Origin: Plazaster borealis
Taxonomy: Eukaryota > Echinodermata > Asteroidea > Forcipulatida > Labidiasteridae
DNA length: 64,000 bases
Reading direction: 5' to 3'
NCBI GenBank assembly: GCA_021014325.1
Contig: CM037463.1
Span: 22,266,026-22,330,025 of the forward strand
Below are positions 9,787-22,600 of this stretch, one piece after another. The translations under genes and the position numbers were made by a program. Within the stretch, counting starts at the first letter, position 1. Each line of letters opens with the position of its first letter. The notes under the pieces were generated by a model that saw only the letters and a list, made by a program, of their open reading frames with translations, was not told where the DNA came from and did no database searches.

Positions 9787-10771
9787 TGGTTTTTCGAAAA
9801 GGAGATTTTTTTTTACATAATCATTTAAATGCTCATACCTTTAAAAAAAATTCAACTTAATTTCGCAGATAGATTTTTTTAACAATATTTTAAAAATCTG
9901 TATAATTATTATATTGTGTAAATTTTGAATCATTTACTGTATCTTTTTGATAGCCTATGTTAATTTTGCATTTGTATATTTTCTCGATTTTATACGGAAA
10001 AAACGACAACGCTTGAAAGATCATAGGTCCGATCATTGGCCGATTTGACCCAAAAGTGTATATTTAAATTATAAATAGCTATTTTTAAAGATTCGAGAAA
10101 GTTGTAAGCTTTCATTTAAGGTATGGCACGAAAAGTAACGCCAATGATAAGTTTTCGCTATTAAAATTATTATTGTTGGGATCCCGCCATTATCTCACGT
10201 CTATCATCAGCCATGTACAAACAATTTTGCAAGTTACTTGTAGTTTGTGCATTTTCCGTGGCATATGCAAAAGTTTTTTCCCCATCTGTCAAAAGTCGTT
10301 CAGAGAAAAAGAAAATCAAAACAAAAAACCTGTCTGTGAAAATAGGGCCTTTGCAACTTTAGGCAGAATACGAGAAACATCATAACACATCTAACAGTCA
10401 ATGCTGCACATTATAAAACATACCCGGGTTAGTGCTGATCCGGATTAGCACTAATCCCGGGGATCAGCACTAATCCAGGGGGATCCACTGTTCTTGCCAT
10501 TCGAACCATAATATTTTGAGTTAGCATTTTGTTTAATGGTTTAATCCAGCATAATTAATTGTCATTGTCTTTGACATCGGACCCCGGTTGTATCGGTAAT
10601 TACACAGAAAGATGAATTAATTCATAAATGGAAAAAGTTATTCATACATGGAACTATATCCTAGTTGTGCTTCTTGCTGAAGTTTCACATATTTTGCATA
10701 GCGTAAAGTAATTTCAATGGATAGATTATCTTGTAAATATTTACTGTTAGAAAATACAACAATTTGAAGAC
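9787..10771. other. 3' flank of the receptor gene
   Basis: An AT-rich stretch that probably includes the 3'UTR. No AATAAA was seen close to the stop; an ATTAAA at 10160-10165 is a possible poly(A) signal. Around 10420-10490 there are three short, partly inverted TAGTGCTGATCC/GGATTAGCACTAATCC units. Confidence 0.45.
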
Positions 10772-11064
10772 TTAAAGGCCCTGTACACAATTGGTAAGAT
10801 CGAAAAACACAATGTTCACAGATTCACACATAACTTACATGATTTAAAGTAAGTAATGATAGAAAGGGTTCCTTAAAATATTTCTGCCTAAAATGCTATC
10901 GTTTCTGAGAAATGAGTAAAACAATAGTTTTTATCACGCGCGCCATTTTGAACAAACAGAAAACACATAAGGTCTCTTCCGTGATCTCGATGACCAATTG
11001 AGCTCAAACTTTCACAGGTTTGTTTGTTCATGCATATGTTACCAAAAGTGTACAATACCTTTAA
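10772..11064. repeat. Family C foldback element
   Basis: It begins TTAAAGGCCCTGTACACAAT and ends AGTGTACAATACCTTTAA. The block GACCAATTGAGCTCAAA is also present in family A. A truncated copy starts at 23033. Confidence 0.8.
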
Positions 11065-11179
11065 GTATATAGGCCCTATACAGTAACTATTATTTTGAGA
11101 ATTAATGTGGACATCAATCAACCCATACTCGGCAGCTACAGTTAACTGTTGACACTGAATTGAACCGATTCCAACTACA

Positions 11180-11288
11180 TACAGTCGACTCTTGTTATAA
11201 CAAGATCGCTGGGACTGACCAAATTACCTCTTTATAACAGGAACGTCGTTATAAGAGGACACATCATTTATAACGAGGGTTGACTGTG
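11180..11288. repeat. pogo/Tigger-like MITE, copy 1
   Basis: It begins TACAGTCGACTCTTGTTATA and ends TATAACGAGGGTTGACTG. Longer copies are at 16716-16929 and 18447-18638. The CAGT..GAC..CTCGTTATAAC end resembles Tigger/pogo termini (inference). Confidence 0.75.
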
Positions 11289-11342
11289 CATGTCCATGCC
11301 TATTTCTATCCGTCAGTGCGTCGATTTGGTTCATATTATGAT

Positions 11343-11395
11343 TGGTGAGATAGTGTACTTTATGTACTTTATGTACTTTATGTACTTTATGTATA
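11343..11395 (+). repeat. 9-bp tandem repeat
   Basis: About four and a half copies of TACTTTATG. It reads YFM in one frame, which creates false open frames on both strands. Confidence 0.9.
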
Positions 11396-11524
11396 ATTAT
11401 ATTATAAATTATAGCGGCAATCAAAATAAGGCCGAACAAAACAATATAGTTGTGCTTCCTATTATTGTCCTTGCTCTATGCTAATCAATCCCATCAGTGG
11501 CGTAACCAGAGAGGCAGGGTGAAG

Positions 11525-11625
11525 CCCCCCCCCCCCCCAAAAAAAAAACAAAAAAAAAACAAAAAAACAAAAAACAAAAAACAAACAAACAAACAAACAA
11601 AAAAACCAAAACAAAACAAAAAAAC
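11525..11625 (+). repeat. Low-complexity C run and A/C-rich tract
   Basis: A run of C is followed by about 80 bases of A runs broken by single C. The open frames on the minus strand here (runs of Phe) are artefacts. Confidence 0.9.
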
Positions 11626-12175
11626 ATGAAATACATCGAAAAAATGCACAATGATTGCTTCGATACATTAAACAGCCCCACCCCAAATTAAGTCTTTGTC
11701 CCCGCCTGCCCCGAAATGAAAATGTCTAGTAAAGCCACTGCTCGACCAAATTCCTCCATGACTCAACCTAGAATATCCCGCAGAAACTAGGCTTTACTCG
11801 AACAAAATAAAGAAAAGAAAATCGGATGATACCCATACCCTTTGTGTTCGTCGTCCTTCATTTTAATTATTGGTGCAGTGATCTTCAATAATTCAACTAC
11901 GAGTTAATCGGTGAATAATTTACAGTAGGCCTACTGATACATATTAACATAATTGCCACTTTATGAGAGAGCAGACAAACAAAAAGTTACCATCAGCCCA
12001 TCCTCTGTTTTTTTGCCAAAAAAAGAGGGGAAAAAATTACCTTTTTTTTATTCAGTTTGCGGTAACACATGTGTATATCTTCCTTGCTGTGGAAGGTAGA
12101 TTTGTTATTGGCTAATTTATTCTCTGCCGCGGCAGTGAAAGTTAACCGAGAGGTCTCCTTGCTCCATGCCTTGAT

Positions 12176-12203
12176 CATGGAGGTAGAAATTTCTACCTCC
12201 ATG
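12176..12203. repeat. Short palindrome, CCATGGAGGTAGAA type
   Basis: CATGGAGGTAGAAATTTCTA continues into CCTCCATG, a perfect 28 bp palindrome. It is flanked on both sides by further direct copies of CTCCATGCCTTGATC. Confidence 0.9.
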
Positions 12204-12792
12204 CCTTGATCCACTAAGCGAAAGATAGTTGTCCCGGCCGATTTCCTAACAACCCAGGTAGTACAATTACTTTAAGCAGGACAGTTCTTTTTAGAACTAA
12301 GTCAGTCGCCCGTATTTCAAAATCTACTTCGCAGCAGTAGAACAAATAGCAAGACAGGTTCTGAAGAACAAATCTACATAGCGAAGTAGTGTTACTGCAA
12401 ACGGAATAAAGTACATGTACATTGCATTGGTTCAACACCATGCAGTACCTCAAAACCAATATAAAACTTACCCACCTATACACCTAGGCCTACCCACATT
12501 TCCCTCAGTGTTAACTGTAACGTGAAGCACCACTATTTTTTATGTACGGCCCAGCCCTAAACAAAATGGGCAACGTCGGTTCCGGGTAATTCTGTCGCTT
12601 TTTCATCCAGTGTTTCTATAACTAGTAAAAAGTAGCAATTACTTCACGCATTCCTTCCTCCATGGTTTCACCCAGTTTGTTGATTTGAAGAAGACCCCAC
12701 CACCCCACATTTCCAATCAGTTAATTTACAGACAAGAACACACGATAATAAAGGCAGATATACATGTACATAATTTGCAATCGTCCATGCCA

Positions 12793-12980
12793 TAGCTGCC
12801 AGCATTTTATCTTCAGGAAGATTTTGTCCAACAATCAGGGAGATATTGAGAATTACATTCAACGTAACAGGGAAAAGGTTTCCATAATCAGGGAGATTTT
12901 CAAAACAGCTCATCAGAACATGGAAAGATTGGTTGATTTTCAGGGAACTTTCAGCAGAATAGGGGAGAGTTGGCAGCTCT
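12793..12980. repeat. Family J foldback element, copy 1
   Basis: The ends are TAGCTGCCAGC and GTTGGCAGCTCT, with internal repeats of AATCAGGGAGAT. The second copy is at 60747-60942 in the opposite orientation. The overlapping open frames are not genes. Confidence 0.75.
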
Positions 12981-13717
12981 GCCACGCACGGGCCTCCCTC
13001 CATGATTTGACCATAGAGCTGTATGACTCGACCGTGCCACACCGTGCAAGCTCTAATGATAAGCTATGACTTTTCAGTCTGCTGACCACAGCGAGCAAAT
13101 AACGAAAGAAAAACTTGATCAGCCGAGCAACTTCGTCCTTGGTGTGTCTAGCTTTTAATCATGAGCTGTTTACGGAGAAATCCTTGGACGGCTAATTTGA
13201 ATATTATATTATTCAGGCGACGTCTACCAAGTCCTTCGACACTGCACAACTCCACGTCCAACATCATTACGTAACATCCAACTGGCCGAACGGGGTCAGA
13301 GGTCGGCATGTTTGCTTGGCTGTTGTGGCTTCCGTCATGTAAGCATTTTGATGACATCACGGCCTGTTCCCTGTCGTCCCCCCCCCCCCCACACACACAA
13401 GTCTTGCATAATCTAGGTTAATGAATACGTAATGTGCACAACCCGCTAACGCGGTTGTATGTACTGGTCAATGCATATGCAGATTTCAGCCCGTTCCAGG
13501 GCCTAAGCACTGTGTACCATGCGGACCTGTAGTGACCACTAGCATAATACGTACATTGTCCGAGCCTGCGAGACTCAACGTCGTATAGAGCCCACGCAAT
13601 AAATGAGCACAACATAATGACAATGTGAAAATGTAAACCCTCACTGTGGGTGGACAGATATATACGTGTAGTATTCGATCGCACTGACTTTATCCTGAAG
13701 ACAAGGACTAGCAGAAA

Positions 13718-13832
13718 ATGAGCGAGGATTCAGGTTACAGAAGTTTTACCCAGTTTGGTGATTCGCAGGACACCCAAGCCATCCCACCAATCAGTTCATT
13801 CACTCAAAGGAACACACGACGGTCCTCTGCAG
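13718..13832 (+). CDS. bZIP gene exon 1
   Basis: It starts AAAATGAGC and reads [20 protein letters not shown] through to RNTRRSSA. The donor is a consensus gtaagt and the exon ends in phase 1. Confidence 0.82.
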
Positions 13833-16800
13833 GTAAGTAAAAATGAAGAAGAGCATTCTGAGAAATCGCTGCCTCGTTTTGCCCCAAAATGAAAAACTGG
13901 CCACAGATACTCATGAGGAAGTAGACTAGGTGTGACTCCAAACAGCTCTTTTACGTGGATACACTTACTTTATATTATCCAAAAGAAACTTTCAGTTGAT
14001 GGCAACAAGTCCATTCTCGTAAATTCACCGACCATCAATCAAGTAAATGCCCTCACTTTTGCCATCAATTGATATTTCAGCAGCAGCAGCGGTGAAGAGC
14101 GTGTTCGCGCGCCACAGACCCGCACGCCTTCCCCACGCCGATCTTGCCTGGTTTTTGTTTCCCCGGAACACACCCAAAAGTTTTTCCCTCCGATGTTTCT
14201 CTCTCGAAACTTGACTCAAAAATGATTCCCTTGCCGATGTAAACACTGGAGCACATGTCCCCCTATGTCCTTGTGTCTTGTAAGTGTGGTACGGTGGATG
14301 CTATTTTAGCAGTTTCATTACGTAATTTCCCGTAATTTTCTCTCCTTGTGCCTGGCATGCTCCATGGTTGGGCCGGCTTAAGGATTTGCCTTGAATGGCC
14401 GCTGTGTTCAATAACGTGTACAAACAATGGGCCGCCATCTTGCGTAATATTGCCTAACCATTATCGAATAGAAAGCGTCCCCTACATGCCCTGTATGGCT
14501 CATGCGTCCCCAGTGGTTGGAAGAGTTCTAATCGACGCGTCCAACATAAACAAGGAGGTCGTGTCTAGACAGCCCATTCATCATGGATTTTATGAAGGAT
14601 AGGTTTTTAGCAGAAGTTTATTCGGCGATTTTGACTGGATCCGAGGATCCGATATACACTGCGTGATATCGAACAAAAGACAAAACTGGTTTCTCCATTG
14701 GCTTTTATGACACCCCACCCATAATGTACGCACGGGATCCACACCCATGGTCCACTATTTATTGCATGCAGACAGGGAAACACATTTGGCGATCATGCAA
14801 AATTACATTAGAAGATGGAAGAACATTTAACTCTTTCACGAATAGGGGCCTACTGTGTTTTAAGTGAAAACAATCGATGCTTTGCGACAACGCCGTAGAA
14901 CCATGGAGGTGATAGGACTAACTGGTAATTTTGTATTTCTACCTCCACGGTACACAATGGAAATGCATTTTATGTATTTCCTGCATAATAATTCCAAGTA
15001 AACAGGGACAAAAAAGAAGTACAATGTTCATTCATTCAATGATCATTTCTCGTTAATAACTTGAAATGTTAATGATTTTTTGTTTGTTTATCATGATGAA
15101 CCATCTAAAAAATATTGTCTATAATTCTACATCACTAAATTACGTGAACGGTAAACCGGTATGCTCCTTTTTAGTTTGGTTTCTTCTCCGTTCCCGGGCA
15201 AGTACTTTCGTTTGAACTAAAAAAAAACTGTTTGATTTAAGTATTTGAAATAAAGTGAACTATCCTCTCCTTTTGTTTCACCTTTCTCTCGTAATATTTT
15301 GGATAGCATTCCAGTGTATGGTGCATCATGGAGGAAGGAATCCTCCATGGGTGCATGCACTTTGAATATCAATTCTTTCCATGATCGAAAGATGGTTTCT
15401 AGAAGGTTTTTTTTATGAAATCAGAAATCATGTGTCTGTTGTTATTTGACGACATTGTTTTATAAATGATTTGGAATTGAACAAAGACTAGAGCGGGATT
15501 TGAACCAACAACTCCGGTTTAACGTGCCGGCGCTCTACCAATTGTATTACAGTTTTATGTTTTCAACGAAGCTTGAATCAGTTTGGGTTTTTGTTTGTTT
15601 TTTTGTTTTTGTTTTTTTGGGGGGAGGGGGTGGGTTGCGAGGTGGAAATAGAAATTGCTTAACATTTTAAGAAAACCATTCTTTGGGGCTTCCCCACAAA
15701 ACAAAGTACACGGCCCAATTTCATAAAGGTGTTAAGCAGAAAATACTGCTCAGCAAATTTCTTGGCTAAAGCAAAAAATGAGATGGGCATCAGTCACAAC
15801 AACGTAAACTTTTTTGGAATGTCAGCTTATGGTAACCTGTTACTGTACTGCTAATTGTGATATTTTTTCTGTGCTTAGCAAGTTATATGTTTAGGCTTTA
15901 TAAAATTAGGCCGAGGTCGTTTAATAATTACCGGTAATGGACGGTTTTCATTTGGAAGCTTACTGTCAAATAGGCCCAAAATGGAACCAATCATCCACAG
16001 AAATATTTTCATCTGAAATACCATGACGGTATAAAAACTAGTTGTCGTGGAAAGGGTATTTGATTTTGAAAACCTTTCAAAACTAGAAATAACTGTTGGT
16101 TTTATTTCGATTCTGGTAAAACGAAATAAGGCAGAGATAATAACATAGGCCCCCCTGATGTCTCAAAATCTTTGAAACCAATTTTCGTTGCTTCCGCCAA
16201 AAACGTGCCCAAATAATTTGTTGACATTCTTGCTTTTGGTTTATATGATGAGTTTCTTGGAAACCAGAGGCTTTGAATGAATATAATTATGTCATTTCCC
16301 TTTAGAGAACAAAGTAAATAAAAAAGTAAATAAAAACGTGTGTGCTTTGTTTTTATTTTTTTAAAGAAAAATATGGGAGGTTTGAATGAACCTAATTTTA
16401 TATTTGGAACGAATCCTTCGTGGCCAGATTAATGTTGAGAAGGACAAACAGCAAATGGAATATTTGTTTAATTTCCCATGCAAAATAGAAATACTGGGGA
16501 TTATTAAAATGCATAGGCCCTACTTTGAACAAAAATATACAGCAAACAAAGCTAATGGTATTATTATCAGGATAGGAATAGAGCACGTATTATAATTTTT
16601 GAACTGCTATAGCCATGTATTAAACATGAATTAAAAATGAGTTTAAAAACCTGGAGGTTTCGGACAGATTAATTAATTTGAGAGTATTATTATTCATAAT
16701 TAGTAGTAGCAGTTGTACAGTCGACTCTCTTTAAAACAACATCGCTGGGACTGGCCAAGTTACCTCTTTATAATAAACAAGAGCGTTGTTATAAGAGGAC

Positions 16801-19187
16801 AGCAAAACAAAGAAACACAAAGCAGAAATGAGATTCAATACTTCAGAATGTACTCTTTATGAGCAGTACCTCTTTATAACAGTTAACCCTCGTTAAAAAA
16901 GAGCACCTTTATAACGAAGGTTGACTGTTTATATTATGACGTTTGTGATCAGATGTCACAATGCGAGACCTGAAAAAGTGAAAAGAGAAAAAGTTATGAA
17001 AAATCACTGGTAACAAAAATACAAAGCAGCGTCCGTTGGCCAAATGCTAAAATATCTGAGAACCAGTGAACAATATTCTTTCCAAGTTGTCCGTCTGGCA
17101 TATTTTTGTTTTACACCGCAGCGAGGGGTTTTGTACTGTAATACTGCCAATTCCTGTCTTGAGATGAGACTACAAACATTTATGCCTATAAAGGGTTAGG
17201 TTTAAGGTTAGGGTAAGGGTGAGGGTTAGGGTTTAGGGTTAGACGTAGTCTCCTATCTCAAGACGGAATTGACCGTGTTACAGTACAACACCACTCGCTG
17301 CGGTGTAAAAAAAAAATACGCCGGCCGGCTAGCTGTTCACAGTGTTGGAAAACATTCCTATTTAATATGAATTAAGAACGAGCGCAAAAGCAGACGTGCA
17401 GTGAAATAAAAATCTAACTGGTCCTGCTGGCTAGTCACAAAAAAGTTTAGGACAAACCCTCTGCAAAGAAAACGAATAAATATAACTCGTTCATGTCATT
17501 ATGACACACGTAATGTTTATCACGGTATTAATGAAACTATTTTTATATCGCGCTATAAAGAAAAAAAATGACAAGAATCATAAAATAACATACTAAATAT
17601 AAGGGTCTGTATACGTTTGGTAATAACTCTGAAAATTAATGACAATAAAAATTTACTTGGTAAGAAGTTCAATAGCTTTGCATAGTACAAAAATAATGTA
17701 TAATGCAATTTGAGAAACTTTTCACTTCGAAGTACTGCGTTTATGGAAAAAGATATCACTTTTTATCACAACAAATTTGAATCTAGGAAGCGTTACTGCA
17801 AGAACGTTTCTCAGATTGTGTATTCCAATTGCAGATTGTTCTTCCTGCGTGGACATAACCGCTCCAGATTGTCGGCAATATCTCAAAAACGCTACCGCCT
17901 TTTGAATTCATTTTTTCACAGGTTAGTTTTATGGTATATATCTACAACTATATAGGATTGAAATAAACAGTGGGTTCCAATTATTAAACGTATACAATCC
18001 CTTTAAGTGCTGAATAGCAACTCAGTTGAAATACACTTTTCTATCAATTTATGCTGGCATGGTAATGGACGGATTACGTAACCAGGCCTGGTGTTCGTTT
18101 TTGAGAGGGCAGGGGCACCATGGCGTTTTCTCCATGGTAAAGGGCACCTCTATGATCGAGGAAAGTGTACATTTCTGCTGGAACATGTCAAGGGGCATCA
18201 AGGCAATGATCAGGGACAATTGCCTCCGTTGCCACCCTGCAGGACTGGGTATCACAACGGGACTTGCAACACTTCCTGCCGAGTGTAGGAAGGAAATTCT
18301 TCCACGAAACAAGATAGTGACTGGATTCCCCTGTGGTTTGGGTTTCTTTCTTGGTTGTTTGAATTATGCTTTCTGTAAAACCCATTGGTACCTAGTTTGA
18401 AAGTCTTGTCGTAAAATATGCAGACGTGTTCTCGTTAGACAATGGATACAGTCGACTCCCGTTATAACAAATGCTGGGATTGGCCAAATTACCTCTTAAA
18501 CAGGAGCGTTGTTATAAGAGGACAGCAAAACAAAGAAGCACAAAGCAGGAATGAGATTCGAGACTTCGGAATGTACTCTTTGTAAGCAGAACCTTTTTAT
18601 ACATTGTAACAGTGCTCTTTATAATGAGGGTTGACTGTGATAAGAAGTAACTGTAATAACTGTACGTGCTCGACGTCCTCTTTTCCTGAATACGAGCTCA
18701 TGCAGACGAGCTGAGTAGGCCTACACTTTTCCAAACGTCGAGACCATACCAACGGTTGTTTTTAGAGCCAACACTCCCCCAAGAAGTACCCGCAGGTTTT
18801 AGTACTGGGCCCTACTGCTTTAATTACCCACACCATGCAAAGCTTCACCTAATAAAAACAATGGTCATTTTGGAGGTTTTATCCATGTGTGACCGAACGT
18901 AGAAAACCCTCCTTGATTGAAAGAAGGCAGTTAAAATGTTATTATGTCTTTGACACACTTGTGTTATACTTCTTTGCCAAATTCCAGCAAATACATGTAT
19001 TTCCAACTATTCTTTGTCAATATACTGTTACATAAATATGTTCTTGTTTTCACCCAGGCTCCGAAGATTGCACCCAGCCCAGCGGCTTCTACCGGGAGTT
19101 GACTCTTGAAGTCATCGACCCCAACACATCTGACTCCAGCTCCAGCGGGTCCAGTAGCCCAACGAGATCGACAATGCAACCGCAGTC

Positions 19188-19223
<36 letters not shown>

Positions 19224-19612
19224 GCCGGTCGGAAATCAGCAGCAGCAGTATGCAACAGCAGTAGCTGCTGCTGTTGCAGCTGCCTACCAAGCCCAAGCCC
19301 AACAGGAGATGAACAACCTGTCAGCCACGACGATCGTCCCCGGTACAGGAAGCACACCCATTGTTACCTCCGTGACCAGTGGGGCAAATCATGCCGTCCC
19401 CGAATCCATCAACATGGTGCAGCAACAGCAGCAGCAGCAGCAGTCCCAAGCGTTACCACTTCACATGCACGGTTCCAATTCCTCGCTACTCGGCCAGGCA
19501 CTACAGGCTGCCAATGACATGGGTGGCATGCCGGTGCTGCAGCTGGCTGTGCAGCACCACCAACAGCAGCAGCAACTTCTTCAAGCTGTCCAGGCAGCAC
19601 AACAGCAGCAGC

Positions 19613-19655
<43 letters not shown>

Positions 19656-22600
19656 TCAACAACAATGTGGTGATAAGATGATATCTCCCACACAAGATGT
19701 CAACCACAATGCTGGTAAATTAAATACACTTTCCAGTTCCACAAATTCCTGATTGTCAATTTCCAATTGGGATTTCGATCATGATTCAATCCAAATTGCA
19801 TTTATTTAAACTTTGGGTTATTTTGGAAATGGTCAGGTCATATAGCTGTCCGTGTGAATTGCGATCGTTTCGAGGAAAATTGCACACATTCCTTGTTTGA
19901 TTTGGAGGGAAGGTTATTGTAATTGTATGAGGTAATCAACCAGTTTTTGTTTAGGAATTATCGACAAACAACAACCCTAAAACATAAATTCAAAGTTGCT
20001 TATCTTCCAAACAGAAAATGTTACCACAAACGAGACCGAACAACGAGAAAACAAGTCGCCTCTTATCAGTTTAATGCCTGCCGCTAGCCTAGCAACCCCG
20101 GTGTCCACCCAGTGCCAAGACCAGACCAGCAACATGCTGACCCTGGCCGCCTCGGCGCAGCTCCAGACCCCGAACTCCATCAGCCAGCTTACCGCCACCT
20201 CAGCGACACCCTCCAGCAGCCTCCCGAGCAACGTCTACGGCGTGCCGGTGGCCACGGTACCGTCCAGCAACGCGTGCGTCTCGCCGGAGATGACCAGCAT
20301 TTCGATGGGCCTCATTCCGTCGCACTACATGCAGCTCACCAACAACGGCATGCCGCCCATGCAGCAGATGCAAAGCCACGCCCAATCTGGAGGTACACAT
20401 CAGGGGATTATGCCGACGGATCAACAGCTGATGGGACAGGATATGCCTAACGTCATAACGAATAATAACACCATTGATATGCTAACCAGTAAGTTTATTA
20501 GTATGACAGAATTCTAAATTAACTCTCCGGGAAGGGTTTAAAGGCACTGAACACGTTTGGTAATTGTCAAAGACCAGTGTTCTCACTTGGTGTATCCCAA
20601 CATATACATAAAATAACAAGCCTGTGAAAATTTGGGCTCAATTGGTCATCGAAGTTTCAAGAAAATGATGAAAACAAAAACACTTATTGTACCCTTATTG
20701 TACAAATATGTGTGCTTTCAGATAGGAATAAAAACTTTTTGCAAGAAGTTTTTATTATTTTAGTGAGAAATTACCTCTTTCTCAAAAACTACGTTACTTC
20801 AGAGGGAGTCGTTTCTCACAATGTTTTATACTATCAACAACCCTCTGTTGCTTGTTACCAAGTAAGTTTTTATGCTAATATTTGTTTTGAGTCATTACCA
20901 AACGTGTACGATACCTTTAATCAGAATCCTTAGGAAGAAGCGGCTGTGTATTGCAGCTGCAGTTAAGAGTGCCTTCATCTTGTTTAATTAATACACAATT
21001 AGTAAAGCTGACTTTTATAAGGGTTGCAACTGTTTGACATCATTCATAAATGTCCTTAATAATAATACTCATAACAATAAAATATTTATAGAGCGCCTTA
21101 TGCGAGGGCCTCAAGGCGGTTCACAGATAAATACAGACTCAAAAAAGTAAGTAAACGGTAAAAAGTAAGCCAAAATACAACTCAAAAGAGACCAGCCAGT
21201 AAAAACTATAAGTAGAATACTGAAAGCCTAAAAATACAAGCACTAGAAACATCAATTTACAAAACTCAGCCAAGAGACAATTAGCTACAAAAAAAAACAG
21301 TAGAAAATGTAAATGTGAGGGGAGAGGTTACCAGCACATACACCCTCGGCCAACGATCCTCGGCATCTGGCCATTACAGTAAACTCCTTGTGAAGTATTT
21401 CAATATTCAGGTATAAACATTATTTAATTTATTTAAATTGTCAACTTAATTACTATAATGTTTTGCGTATGACTAATTACACTTATTTCAATAGATTGCA
21501 TATGAAAAACCATGTGGTTTGGTGACTGAAAAATATTTGGGAGTAGCCTTTTCTAAGTTGATCCTTGAACTGATGTGAAATGCAATATAGGATTATGTGG
21601 ACGGATGGCGTAAATTAATAATTTTTGAGAGAGTTTTGCACTAATTAGTGGTTTTGCTGAGACAGCTCCAGTATACGTGCTTCCTGAGGGTTTCGATAAG
21701 AAAACAAAATCATTTTTATCTGTTTCATAAAGACCTAAATTTGTTGCTTCCACCATCTTAGTCATATTCCCAAAATTGTGATAGGTGAATACGAGTTAGT
21801 ATTTTCAACATAGAGGGCCAGACTAGTTACCAATGCAGCCTCGTTACCAATGCAGCCTCGTTTTGGTTCCATGTTCTGAACGTGTTTTTTTAATGGCTGC
21901 ATCTTTTGTTAATGGCAAGATCTTGACACATTTTTAAACAATAGTGTAAAACTGGCAAAGTGTCACGAGGCCAGTTGGTTTGAAGAATGCACCAACTCCC
22001 TTGTCGATCGAAAATGCATCAGTCTTATAAAACATCGTCTTTGTTTACAGACACAGGTTTTCGGTAAACACTTCATTAAAGATATTATACAGGATTGGCA
22101 TAGAGCTGACAAAATAGTTGCAGACAGTGTTCATGTTTTTTTGTGATCAACCATTATACATGTACATGACATAACAAACCTGTGAAAAATTGGGCTTAAT
22201 CCGTTGTGCAAGTCAGGAGAGAATAGTGAAAAACCAGACACAATTTTCAGCATGTAAACACATTGTCCTTAATTTTGGTACAACCGAAATCATGCTGTTT
22301 TCAGATACAGTTTTCTTCGAATATGAGTTCATTGCAGAGGAAAATGTTTCACAGAAAAATGGTTCTAGTATGAACATCACAATCAGTGAGCGTTCAGACT
22401 AAAATTTAAAAATGGATTTTGTTTGTATCCTCCAATCCTGATACATTTTAATCTGTTCTTCTTGATGTTTTAATTATTATTTATCTGTTTATTCCTAGTG
22501 TCTGTAGGCACCACACGCGACGGCCCTCAGTCAAAGCGACGAAATAACAAGAAGCCGGTCCCACCCTCCGACAAAGACGACAAGTACTTCGAGCGGAGAA

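Larger units (their letters stand above)
11626..13717. other. Intergenic stretch and probable 5' region of the bZIP gene
   Basis: No coding exon recognised. It holds the palindrome at 12176, the foldback at 12793-12980 and a C run at 13379. The last few hundred bases probably include the bZIP promoter and 5'UTR, but no TATA box or initiator can be assigned with confidence. Confidence 0.4.
13833..19057 (+). other. bZIP gene intron 1 (5.2 kb)
   Basis: No exon recognised. It contains palindromes (14901, 15327), a tRNA-like SINE fragment (15488), foldbacks (15712, 16716, 17091, 17600, 18447) and a dispersed repeat around 18090-18300 whose open frames on both strands look spurious. Confidence 0.6.

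Noticed and set aside
11462..11686. Phe-rich minus-strand frames
   Set aside because: Caused by an A/C-rich low-complexity tract.
18026..18400. 124-codon plus-strand frame with several cysteines
   Set aside because: The sequence belongs to a dispersed repeat related to 63180-63290, and open frames occur on both strands.
19379..19707. Poly-Ser/Asn, poly-Val and poly-Leu open frames
   Set aside because: Out-of-frame readings of the CAG/CAA tracts of the bZIP exon.
22448..22498. TTAA element end as bZIP promoter
   Set aside because: The element lies within intron 3 and simply ends close to exon 4; no initiator features were seen.
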